Positions 1 to 10,217 of a stretch of DNA of 64,000 nucleotides are shown in pieces. Numbering within the stretch: position 1 is the first letter of the stretch; every line of letters begins with the position of its first letter. The notes under the pieces are model-generated. The model was not told where the DNA came from. It ran no database searches and saw only the letters and a list, made by a program, of their open reading frames with translations. Made by a program: the position numbers and the translations under genes. This stretch comes from Lobulomyces angularis (lineage: Eukaryota; Chytridiomycota; Chytridiomycetes; Lobulomycetales; Lobulomycetaceae). The stretch is from positions 11,269-75,268 of the forward strand of contig JADHYX010000057.1 in the NCBI GenBank assembly GCA_027604685.1, read 5' to 3'.

Positions 1-119
1 AAAAAAAAAAAAAAAAAAACTAATAAAAAATAAATAATAAGCTGTTACAAAAATATTTTACGACACCACAAGAGATTAAATAATAATAAAAAATAAAACA
101 GATAAATTGATAAATATTA

Positions 120-3100
120 ATGTATAAAAGAAGAGCTCCTTTAAATAATGAACACAGGATTGTGAATGAAAACAAAAATATCAATTACAACATCAGTTTG
201 GATTCAGAAAATGTTGGGTTAATTCTTTCAAACAAGTATACATGTTTACCAGGATTTTTTTGTCCAAATGTTAACTTTATTAAGGAACCAAATTCTTTGC
301 CGCGCTTTTATCAACCAACTTTGAAATGTCAAATGATCAGACTAACTGGAAAAAGTTGTCCAGAGGTGATCTATATGTCTTATTTTCTCAACGAATTTCT
401 TTATTTAGCCCCAAGGAAGATATGAACCAAAAATTTGCGAACCAGGTTATTACTGTCCTACTCACTATGAACAATATGAATGGTTTGTAATATTACTCTA
501 TTGTGTTCTTTTTGTTTTTTTGGTTTTTTTTTTTTCTAGCTAAATCTAATTTTTATCTATTTTAGTCCAGAAAAACACTTTTGTCCAACTGGATCTGTTT
601 CTCCAATAAAATGTAGTATATTTTCTTTTTGTCCAAAAAAAACTATTGGCCAAAGGTATAAAAAAAAAAAAAAAAAGATTTGTTTATAATTTGAAGTTAT
701 TATTTTTTTTTAATTCTTTTTTTTTAAAATTTTTTTTCCGTTTTTTAGTTACTTTGGTGGATTCATTTTTTGTATTTTAGTAGATTTTATTATCTTTGTA
801 TTATATTTTATACGAAGAGGTTACGAAAAGAAAAAAAGTAGACAAATAAAAAAGAAAAATTTTTCTTTTTCATCAAGTAAGGAGTGCAAGATAAAAAAAA
901 CTGAGGAATTGGATTATGATGAACTAAAAAATGATGCAACTTTGGTTGACCTGTTTGTCAAAGAGTCCAACAATGTTAAGATTTGTATGAAATTTGATTT
1001 TGAAAATCTATACTTCGAAAGAAAAGGAAAAACTATCTTAAATAATATCACTGGAACCATAAGACCAGCAAGGTTAACAGCAATCATGGGTCCAAGTGGA
1101 GCAGGTAAAACATAAAAAAAAAATATTTTTTAATAATTTTCTCCTTAACTTAAATTTTTTTTAGGCAAAACAACTTTTATGGATGTATTGATGGGAAAAT
1201 TGAATAGAACTAAAGGCAATTTGTATTTAAATTCTCTTGAAACTGAAATTTATCATTATAGAAAGTTGATTGGATTTGGTATTTTACAAAAAAAAAAAAA
1301 ATTTATTTTAATTATATATCAAAAAGAAAATAAAAAAAAATTTAATTTAATTTTTTATTTGCTTCTTTATATTACAGTACCACAAGAAGATATCATGTTA
1401 AGAGAATTAACAGTTTACGAAAATATCCTTCATTCAGCAAGAGTGCGATTACCATCATCATGGAAAAATAATGAAATAGAAAAACAGGTAAAAAAAGTCA
1501 TCCAATCACTGGAACTTGAACAAATTACACATCAAAAAATTGGATGCGACGAAAGTTCAAGTGGTATTAGCGGTGGCCAGAGAAAAAGAGTCAATATAGC
1601 TATGGAATTGGCAGCAATTCCCTTTTCTCTTTTCTTAGATGAACCAACTTCTGGGTAACAATAATAAATTTAAATAAATTTAGTAATTTTATTTTATTTA
1701 TTTTTTTAAAAAAAAATCTTTATTAGATTAGATTCTACTTCGGCATTAAATATATGTCAAATTTTGAAAAAATTAACTGGATATGGTCAAACTATACTTT
1801 GCGTTATTCATCAAGTAAAAAAAAAAAAATAATAATACGATTTTTTTTTGGCTATAATATACTAAATCCTTTTTTTATGATAGCCAAGATTTGAAATATT
1901 TGATCAAGTAAATTTTTTAAAATATAAAATTTTTAATTCTTTTTTTTTATTAAACACAATGAAATTTTTATAGTTTGATGACATTATTTTAATTGCACCT
2001 GGAGGTAAAATAGTTTATTTGGGTCCCAAAGACAATATTATTTCATACTTCACTAATTTGGGAATTGAGGTTTGAAATAAAATAAATAAAATGAATGGAA
2101 TTATTACATATAAAATAAATCTAAACATTATTAATTACTTAATTTCAGTTTCCACTCCACATAAACCCGGCAGATGTATTAATTGATGCATTAAGTAAAG
2201 GAGCTGCAAATAATGAGATGTTGGTTGAAAAATGGAATGAATTTTATACCGTAGAGTCAAAAAAAGAAAAAGAATTAAGCAGTGAAGACAATGAACGTGT
2301 TAAAATTGAAAATGAATTATTTTATAGTTGTGTTGGAAAAATTTTATCGAAGAGAGGTAATAAAAAAAAAAAAAATAAGATAATGTTTTTAAATAAATTT
2401 TTTTTTTAAAATAATATAAATTAAAAAGGAGCACATTGGATTCAACAATTTCTTTGGTGTGTTAAGCGATGTATACTGCAACAGTACAGAAGTATCTCTT
2501 CCTTAATATTTGAAGTTATCGTGGCTTTAAGTGCTGGTACACTAATAGGTTTTAAATTAAAATGAAAAAAAGAAAAAGAAAATATTCACAGTTTTAAAAA
2601 CAGGAATATCGGCAACTTCAGCAAATGGAGAGTTATACAAAGGAATATACGTCGATCCGTACACAGTGATATCACCTGCTCCAGCACAGACAGCTCTTCC
2701 ACTATATGGATTATTAACTGGATTTGCGGTTGCGCTGAGTAGCTCTCCTGCAGGAGTTAAAGTTTTTAGTGAAGAGAAACCACTATTTTGGAGAGAGACT
2801 GCCTCCGGTCATAATAGTTTGGCATATTATCTTGGTAAAACCATTGGTTGTTCACCAAGATTTATATTGAGTTCACTTCATTATTCAGGTGTGTAGAAAT
2901 TTCTGCTTTACGTTTCTTTTTTTTTTTATTGATAAAACCAAATATTTTTTAAATAGCTTTTTACCAATATTTTGCTGCACCTACATTTCCAAATTTTGGA
3001 ATGGGATATATGATTGTTTTGATGACGTTTTTTGGAGTTTACGGTATGTGTGCATTTGTTAGTAGTCTGGTTAATAAAAAGAATGCAAACCTGGTAAATT

Positions 3101-3574
3101 ATATCTTTGATAAAAAGAAAATATATATAATATATATTTTTTTTTGTATCTAGCTTGCTGTACTTTTTTCAATATTTCCATGTTGCTTTTGTGGATTTGG
3201 TCCAACATTGGTATTTAAAAAAAAAAAAAAAAAAAAACATATATAAAAACTATTTTATGGATTGTCTTATATTCCAACATTAAACATTTAAATTTTAAAA
3301 AATTTTTTTTTTTTTTTAATAGTCAGAAGCTTCGAAATGGGGATTACTATTTATGTGGGAGATTAGTTTTAACAAATGGGGAACAGAAGCATTGTTTTCA
3401 TCTTCAGTAACACCTATGAGCAGTGTATACAAAGTGGATGATATTGCCGACTTTTTTGGGTATTCGTTGAATCAAGAGTACACTGATTTGGGAATGATGC
3501 TTTTGATTGGTGTCGTCTTTAGAGTCTTCTCTTACTTTGGTTTAATTTTTATAAACAGAAATAAACTGCGTTAA
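120..3574 (+). CDS. ABCG-type ABC transporter with N-terminal Cys-rich domain
   Basis: A half-size ABC transporter of the ABCG/WHITE class that exports unknown, probably lipophilic, substrates across a membrane. I reconstruct 15 exons: 120-365, 409-482, 566-655, 749-1104, 1165-1278, 1378-1654, 1727-1814, 1884-1907, 1974-2069, 2149-2356, 2429-2548, 2604-2888, 2957-3093, 3154-3210, 3323-3574. Order: a Cys-rich extracellular-type module with CxPGxxCP-like motifs, one membrane segment (about 770-820), an ATPase with Walker A GPSGAGKTT split by an intron at 1105-1164, signature SGGQRKRV, Walker B/D-loop LFLDEPTSGLDS, an H-loop histidine in IHQPR, then the ABC2 membrane domain. This matches the fungal/plant Adp1/WBC27-like layout. 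No signal peptide follows the ATG at 120, and an in-frame stop lies just upstream, so a 5' exon with the signal peptide may lie outside the window. Substrate is unknown. Confidence 0.9.
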
Positions 3575-4073
3575 AAATAATCCTAGAGACTATTTTGTAT
3601 TAATAATATTATTTGTATTTTGATAGTCATAAAGCATTTCTTTTCAATTTCATATTTCACTTTTGGTCCAATATACAGGTCATTAAAAACAAGAAATAAA
3701 TACTTCAAAAAAACTTCAAGAAATAAAAAAATTTTAAAATTAAGAATAAATAATTAAATTATGAAAGAAAAAGTTTTAAAAAAACTAAGAAAAAAAAAAA
3801 AAAATACAATTTTTAAAATAAAAAGAAAAATTAAATTTTATTAATATAAAAACAAAAAATAATAATAAATAACAAAATAAAAGAAATAAAAAAGGGGATT
3901 TTTTAACTCAAAATTTTCTACTGTATTACGTTTATTTTTAATTTGTTTTTATTGATTTTTTTTACTTTTTTTTATATATATTTTAGTTTCTAGAGTCTGT
4001 ACAAAAAAAAAAAGAAAAGAAAAATTAAAGAAAAAAAAAAAGAGAACAATAACTGATTCTATTTTTTTTTAAA
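3575..4073. other. Convergent intergenic region, low complexity
   Basis: About 500 bases between the 3' ends of the ABC transporter and the secreted-protein gene. It is made mostly of A and T runs with no open frame of note. It presumably holds both 3' untranslated regions; I see nothing else in it. Confidence 0.6.
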
Positions 4074-4693
4074 TTAACAGGTTTTTGGAGGGGCCAAAAC
4101 ATTAATGGTAGTAGAAAAGAATCTGGTAGCTTTGTGGTAGACAGCAATAGGAATTAAAATTCTAATTTAAAAAGAAAAGATTGTAAATACAAGTATTATT
4201 AATAAAAACTGTATACTTTGATGTAGTAGCTCCTTGTACATTAACGTATCCTTGGGTATTAATATATACATCATTACCAAGAGAATAGTTTCCTAGAAAT
4301 TAGTTTACATTAATGCTAAAGTTTTTGCTTTTTTTAGATTACCAGGACCAAAAACAGCAGCAGGATATCCAGCGGTTTTTGCATAAAATTTACCAGTACA
4401 TTGTTCTAGTCCCTATATTTAATAAAAAATAAAATAAAATAAAAATTAAAAGAAAAATATTAAAAAAAACTCACCAATTCAATTGAATAAGATGAAAACA
4501 TTGAGCCCAACATACTTAAACCACAGCTGGCAGACAAGCAATCTTCGCCAATGGTGCAGAAAGGAAAATTGTTACTGACTTCATACTTAAATTTTTGGCA
4601 CTCTTCTTTTAATGAAATTGCAGGTGATGCGAAGTTAAAGAGTAAACTCATTATGGTAACGGTAACAACAGCGGATTTTTTAAAAAATAACAT
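4074..4693 (-). CDS. Small secreted cysteine-containing protein
   Basis: Four exons on the minus strand: 4476-4693, 4343-4412, 4217-4292, 4074-4161. The protein is about 150 residues. It opens with a basic MLFFKKS start followed by a hydrophobic stretch ending near ASPAIS, a convincing signal peptide. The mature part has about six cysteines (CQKF, FCTIGEDC, SASCG, EQCTG and a C-terminal KTC), a spacing that suggests disulphide bonds. I do not recognise the family. The size, signal peptide and cysteines fit a secreted or cell-surface protein, possibly effector-like, but that is inference. The last intron (4162-4216) is the least certain: reading through it would give a different short C-terminus. 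Confidence 0.6.
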
Positions 4694-5311
4694 TTTTTTT
4701 TTTTTTATTATGTAATTTAGAAAAATTTTATAAATTTAATTAATAATTTTTTTTTTTTTTTTTTAAGAAATTTATTTTCCTCAGCTTATATAATAATAAA
4801 TCGCGTTTTCAAAAAAAAAAAAAAGAATTGTAAAAAGGTTACTTTTTTTTTTTGTAAAGGATTGTACGTGAACGCGATAAAAAAAAACGCGGTTTACCTC
4901 CTTTTTTTCTTTCTTTTTTAAAATACAAAATTTTTTTTCTGATGTAAAAAACTTTGGAAATTTATCTATTAACTTATAGAATTGAAGATAGAAATTTGGT
5001 TCTAGTTTTTATGTCAAGTTACAGAATTGAAAATTATATTAAGTTATATAGTTTAAATAAAGAATATTTTATTTTTTTTCATTCTTCTTATCCTGCATGC
5101 TTAAGAAAGCGTTGAAATGAAAAGTTTTTTTTTTTATAAATATTAAAAAATTTATTTTAAATTTAAAACCAAATTTTATATTAAATTCATCAAACTGTTT
5201 GTCGTGAAAAGCGGTAGGTATAAATTCTTGATTAAAAAATGCTAAATACAATATTTTTTTGTCCGCGAAAAAAAGTAAATACGAAGTGGATTCGGTTTAG
5301 AAAAAAAAATA
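4694..5311. other. Intergenic region, poly-A/T rich
   Basis: About 600 bases upstream of the secreted-protein gene and downstream of the next minus-strand gene. It has long T runs and two GC-containing islets with CGCG/GCG near 4802 and 4872. A 60-codon open frame at 5069-5251 on the minus strand has Lys/Phe/Asn-rich content typical of AT-rich non-coding DNA, so I do not call it a gene. Confidence 0.5.
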
Positions 5312-7053
5312 TTAATCTCTTTTCGAAAAGCCATATTTAAGTTTATTCGCAAAACCTTTAACACCTTTAACAGTCTTGCCAGATTCAATTAAAAATTCTT
5401 CTAGCTCTTCCTTGTCTGCTTGTTCGTAAGACTTTTTTGGCATGGCTGTTCTATCATATTCAAGTTTTGAAAAAGTCTCATAAATCTCTGTTGTTTCATT
5501 AAAAGTCAAGTGTCTTTTAATTTTTTTCAGATTTTTTTTTTCTATTGAATTTTTCGGTTCTAATAAGCCTTCATATTTAAGAAAAAACATACAATTAATA
5601 ATAATTATTATCTTCATTTAAATAAACCTTCATCAAATTTGGAGTCATTTCTAACATTTACAATGTTTACATCTAAATCTACCTCAAATCCAAAAGTGGA
5701 GGTGATGTTATTGATCTTTTTATTAATTTTATAAACTTTTCCTTGTGGTTGTAAATCTAAGGACGAACAGAAAAATATTAATGAAGTAGTGAAATAATAC
5801 ATATGGTTTTTTTTTTTTTTGATAATAAATTAAAAGAAATTTTGATATATTCGGGTTACCCTTAAAATCTTTACTATCCAAATTTTTAAGTTCTGGAGGA
5901 TTAAAACCAGAATTTGGATGAGATTGTATCAAACTTTCTTTGTTTAATTCACCATTTTTTTTTACATCCAAAATTTCGCTAATCACTCCTTCGTCTTTAG
6001 TCAAAAGTATATTTAGATTTGTCTTTTTTAAATTACAGCTTTCGTTATCTTGATGGTGGGTATTTAATTTGCTTTCAGAATTTAATGTAACAGGTACAAA
6101 TGAATTTTTTTGGCCAACAATTTTATTTTTGTCACTTGCTTCATCAGTAGTAAGATCCAGGGGATATAATTCTTTTGCTATATCTTCTTTATATTTTTCT
6201 TGTGAGGTTACTTCTATGTCATCAATATACATATCGTTTTGCATTTTAATTTTTGAATCTTCAAACTGCTTAAAGTTCAGATCATGCGACTCAATTGGTT
6301 TTAACATAAACTTCAAATTTTCAGTTTTAAGTGAAGGTTGAAGAGGTTGAACATCACTGATAGTCTTGCTTGAAGGCATTTCCAAAACTGTTCTTTTTGG
6401 ATCAGTTAACACCTCTTCTTTAAGCTTTAAATTATCTCTTTCCTTATCATTAAAAACGTGTTCATTCTTCAACGCATCAGTATTGAGTTTAAGATAATAC
6501 CGATTGGTTAACTCAACATCTTTAACAACTTTATTAAAGGATCTTTTTTTTTTGAAAGACCTTGTGTAATCCTCATAGTAATTGGTAATTTTTGATCTCT
6601 TATTCACATAGATGAAATAAAAAAAGTTTATAAAAAAGCATTTTAAGCTTAAATAGGATCTGATATAGTTAAAAAAATTAATATAGAGAAACAAATTTTC
6701 GATTAAAATTAAAAAGTTGAAAATAATCCATAAAAGTATCATAATTTTTGAACGGTTTTCCACGTTTGATATTAAGAAATCCTTTTCTTGCATTGAATTT
6801 GAGGTTACTTTCAGTAGATATAAAAAACCTAAAGCAATTTTTTTTTTGTTTTTTTTTTTACATAGAATTAAAAAAAATCAATTAAACTTTTTAGTATACC
6901 TAAAGCATTATTAAAAAAATGTAAATTTAAGTGAAAATAGTATAAAGTACAGGATATAATAAAAACTCCTGAGTACAAGAAGTACTTGTTTTTTTTATAG
7001 TAGCTAAAATCTAACTCCAGCAGAAGTTGATGAAGGTTTAGAAAATTATTCAT
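5312..7053 (-). CDS. Membrane protein with two N-terminal TM segments and a long hydrophilic tail
   Basis: Four exons: 6900-7053, 5860-6828, 5628-5756, 5312-5568, about 500 residues. The first exon encodes a membrane segment near residues 22-44. A second hydrophobic stretch (MILLWIIFNFLILIENLFLY) follows the splice into exon 2. The rest is a polar Lys/Glu/Asp-rich tail. Near the C-terminus is a motif KRHLTFNETTEIYETFSKLE followed by YDRT, then an acidic-basic end with GFANKLKYGFSKRD. The KxHLTF element resembles an RVxF-like phosphatase docking site, but this is only a resemblance. The N-terminal double-TM plus long tail could fit a nuclear-envelope or ER protein such as a Pom34-like nucleoporin; I could not confirm it. 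The splice joins restore one continuous frame across all exons, which supports the model. Confidence 0.6.
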
Positions 7054-7881
7054 ATGTTTTATCTTGAAGTTTATATTTTTATTTTAAAATATCCGGTTTT
7101 TTTGAATTATATTTTTAATTTTTTTTTGAAAAAATAAAAAAAGTCAAAATTTAAAAATTTTATAATCAATTATTTTGAAAGTTATTCGCCACAAAGTTTA
7201 TTCTCAAAAAAAAAAAATTTTGCTTTTAAAAAAATAAAAAAAATGCTATAATCAGATTTGACAGTTAACAAGAAATTTCAGTTTTTAAAAACATGAAGAT
7301 CAAAAATTAAATTTTTGCAGCTGCGAAAGATTTTTTTTCGGCAATTTCAATGACTAAATACTGTAGTAAGTTTAGCTAATATATCTTGACAGTTACAATG
7401 AATTTTTAAATTTTATACACTAAAGGATAGTTATGAGAATAATTTCAATTTAACTCAACTTCATTGTGATTTTATCACTTTTTAAATGATATTCGAACTA
7501 AATTGATAATAAATTAGGAAAATTTTTGTCATTTTAATTACAGTCAAAATAAAAAGAAATAAAAAAATATAAAACAAAAATAAAATGGGTTTTTAAGAAA
7601 AGATGCAGAATCCATTCTAATATAATTAAATGCAACTTCTGCAACTCCATTTCGTAAAAATGTTGTTTAACTTTAAAGAATGGTAAAATAATTGATGCTG
7701 TTGCTATCATATTAAAGTGTATGACTAACGCTCAGCTTAAAGTTTTTTCTCTTTTATGCCAATAGATGTGTTGGTATGAAGCTCTTTGTTGACAAAAAGG
7801 TGGAAACAGAAAATTTGCAGCGACTTAAATTAAATATCATATCATATTATATACTAAATCACTATCTTCTAAGGTTTATAT
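7054..7881. other. Intergenic region with possible decayed coding fragment
   Basis: About 830 bases between two minus-strand genes. Most is A/T runs. Between about 7630 and 7800 the base composition is less biased and a stop-free stretch reads KNGKIIDAVAIILK followed by MTNAQLKVFSLLCQ. It is preceded in another frame by NATSATPFRKNVV and followed by more coding-like sequence. No start or splice sites connect these pieces into a gene, so this looks like a gene remnant at most. Confidence 0.3.
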
Positions 7882-8472
7882 TTAAACAGTTCTATTATAA
7901 TGAGTTACAATCTTTCTCAACCTTTGCAAATCGCTTGCTCTATCCGCTAATAATACTACTCTTTCCATTTTTCCGGTACCTTCATTTAAAGCTTTAAAGT
8001 TAATAACATCAAAGTTCAATGGATCAGTTTCAGTCTGGTATGTTACATTTTTTAAATTTAAGCATTTACATTTTTTTCCTTTCTGTAAAACAAAAATAAT
8101 ATTAAGTTGAAAGTAAACGTGGTAACTTACAATGAATATATACATCTTAGCAAAGTGAACAACAACTAAACCTCTGTTATGCTTGGAGGACATGCCAAAG
8201 AGTTTTTCCTCAACAACAGTAAAGTAACACTTTAAGGTTAAGGTTTCACTTTCTTGGGCTAATAAATTGGGATTTACTTGGTATCCGCCCTTAAGCAAAA
8301 CAGGGATTTTTTCAGTTAAAAACTGGCTGTGGTTGAGTTCATTTAATTTGAGGTTAAAATTAGGGTCGGACAAATAGTGTCGTAGACTTCTGCCGAATTG
8401 AAGCGAAGAAGATGATTTAGATTTTGGTAAATATACTTTTGCAGACTTTGAACGGGAAACTTGAACTGACAT
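7882..8472 (-). CDS. Hypothetical protein with a possible PH-like C-terminal fold
   Basis: Two exons, 8131-8472 and 7882-8082, joined across a 48-base GT-AG intron that is easy to miss because its translation is open. The product is 181 residues. The first 35 residues are Ser/Lys-rich (SRSKSAKVYLPKSKSSSS) and look disordered and basic. The second half alternates short hydrophobic beta-like strands (LTLKCYFTVVEE, GLVVVHFAKMYIFI, CLNLKNVTYQ, MERVVLLADR) and ends in a helix (ASDLQRLRKIVTHY), the pattern of a PH or PTB-type domain. I do not recognise the family. An E2F-like site lies about 200 bases upstream, which may point to cell-cycle-dependent expression. Confidence 0.6.
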   Translation of the reverse strand: MSVQVSRSKSAKVYLPKSKSSSSLQFGRSLRHYLSDPNFNLKLNELNHSQFLTEKIPVLLKGGYQVNPNLLAQESETLTLKCYFTVVEEKLFGMSSKHNRGLVVVHFAKMYIFIVSYHVYFQLNIIFVLQKGKKCKCLNLKNVTYQTETDPLNFDVINFKALNEGTGKMERVVLLADRASDLQRLRKIVTHYNRTV

Positions 8473-8667
8473 GTTTTACTTTGTAGAGAAAAAGTAGAGG
8501 TTAAATGTTTGGTAGATATATATCGGGAATGAGAAGTTTGGATTAAGAAACAGGTGATTGAAAAGTAGAAAGAAATTGATAAAAGTTTTGAGAGGAATTG
8601 AAGAGCAGGAAGAAGAGGTTTTTATACAGAGGTAAATTTTACTATCGGGGGTAAATTTTCAATTAGT

Positions 8668-8678
8668 GGCGCGGGAAA
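8668..8678 (-). promoter_or_regulatory. E2F/MBF-like site
   Basis: On the minus strand the sequence reads TTTCCCGCGCC, an exact match to the classical E2F core TTTSSCGC. It lies about 200 bases upstream of the ATG of the minus-strand gene at 8472, in a short GC-richer patch in otherwise AT-rich DNA. A function in cell-cycle control is inference from the motif alone. Confidence 0.4.
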
Positions 8679-8757
8679 TGAGCGGAGCTTGCTTGTGAAA
8701 GTGTGAAATTGCAAACAAAAAGCTTTTGCATGACATTTTTAGGCAACTCAGCTTCAC

Positions 8758-8832
8758 ACCTCAACCACAAAAGTCACAATCTTCCACAATCAACCGTATT
8801 CAACCACAATTAACCTCAATCAACCACATTCT
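8758..8832. repeat. Degenerate CAACCACAAT-type tandem repeat
   Basis: Five or six imperfect copies of a pyrimidine-biased unit (variants of TCAACCACAA, CCACAATCAACC, TTAACCTCAATC) lie head to tail. The strand asymmetry, almost no G on the plus strand, is unlike its surroundings. Confidence 0.6.
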
Positions 8833-8989
8833 ACGTCATAAATTCCAGATTTCAACTCTCTCCCAAGTTTCAACTCAGATAATATTTTTTTTTGATTAAT
8901 CCCTTTTTCCTTCAAAAACAATGTAAAAAAACATGTTTTTGAAATCATATTTATCAACAAATCTTTACTGTTTTTTGTTGTTAAATACT

Positions 8990-9180
8990 TAACATCTGTC
9001 ATTCTTAATAGATAAATTGATATCATATGATAAGTTTTCATAAGATAAATTGACATTAATAACATTTTTTATCAGATAAATTGATATTAGATTTATCATT
9101 TTATTACTTGAAATATTATCAATAGATTATCATTTTATTACTTCATTATTAATTTATTACTTGAATTACTGTTAAATTTC
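8990..9180. repeat. Local family of GATAAATTGATAT and TTATCATTTTATTACTT repeats
   Basis: Three near-identical copies of AGATAAATTGAYAT occur within about 80 bases, followed by two copies of TTATCATTTTATTACTT and further partial copies of TTTATTACTTGAA. They are spaced direct repeats rather than a clean tandem array. Confidence 0.6.
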
Positions 9181-10160
9181 ATAAATTTGTATATTAAATT
9201 ACAGTTTATTGTCCATCACCAACAAACCTCCCCCTCATTTAATTCATTTCATTTAATTAAACTATCCTCAACAAACAAATTTCTTCAGACTATAAAATTT
9301 ATCCATACTGATCTAATATAGTTGTAATTTAAGGTAAAATTTATTAATTCCAAAATTTTTAGCCTTTTCTTTGTAGACTCTTTTGAGCTTGAGCTTGACA
9401 CCCTTTGAAAAAAAAATGAAAAAGATCTAATTTTGATTTTTAAAATATGTCCAGATATTACACCTAAATATCTTTAAATATCGATTATTGGACTATTATT
9501 TCTAGAATATTTAGGATACCCATGATCTATGATTTGGATTTTGGCCAAAGGAATAGAGAAAACTGGTTTTCACTCAGCAAAATAAATTTAAGTCCCTTTA
9601 AAGGAAGCAGCAAAAAAACTAGTAAAAACCATTAAAAACTTCACCTATATATATGCAAGAAGTGTTCCACCAGTTTAAATTTAAAGCAACTTAGTAAATA
9701 GAGTGTGGGTGAAAAAACCTGGTCTTTTTTCATAACAACCAACCCTTAGCCATTCATATAACAAGATAAAGCAAACTTTTTTCTACACATTTTGCTTTCC
9801 TTGTATATTTTATGAAGATCATCTAACAATTTAATTAAACCATTAAATGAATTAGCAACAATAACTTGTTAGGCTCAGTGAAGATAATAAAAATGTTAGC
9901 TTTAATTTTATTACTAGGTTTTGACTATTATTAATTTCCTTTAAATCAGTCAAAGTAAAAAAAAGTACTGAACAGTCGTTTATCTAATTTTAATTTAATT
10001 TTAAACCATTAAATGAATTGTTGATATTTTAATAAACATTTCTATAACCACCAAAAAATTTAAAAAATCATAATTGTCAACAGAAATTTAAACATATTCC
10101 CAATAATTATAAAATATTTTGGTAAATACTTAACTATTAAATACAAAAGTATATATATTT

Positions 10161-10170
10161 NNNNNNNNNN
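10161..10170. other. Assembly gap (10 N)
   Basis: Ten unresolved bases flanked by ATATATATTT on one side and a run of A on the other. The gap therefore sits in a simple-sequence tract, where the true length is unknown. It falls just downstream of the HECT ligase stop codon. Confidence 0.99.
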
Positions 10171-10217
10171 AAAAAAAAAAAAAAAAAAGAATTGTTTTAT
10201 TTAATTTGAATTGAATT

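Larger units (their letters stand above)
8473..10217. other. Long non-coding interval with short repeats and an assembly gap
   Basis: About 1.75 kb with no supportable gene, the largest gene-free stretch of the window. The part next to the upstream minus-strand gene (8480-8760) is less AT-rich and probably its promoter. It is followed by a CAACCACA-type degenerate repeat, a GATAAATTGATAT-type repeat family, and ordinary AT-rich sequence up to a run of 10 N. Confidence 0.6.

Noticed and set aside
1..19. Poly-A at the window start as a mobile-element tail
   Set aside because: Homopolymers of this length occur throughout the window; no element or target-site duplication is visible.
5069..5251. 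60-codon minus-strand frame
   Set aside because: Lys/Phe/Asn-rich, no motif, no splice partners; length expected by chance in this composition.
6069..6341. 90-codon plus-strand frame
   Set aside because: Antisense shadow of exon 2 of the two-TM membrane protein gene.
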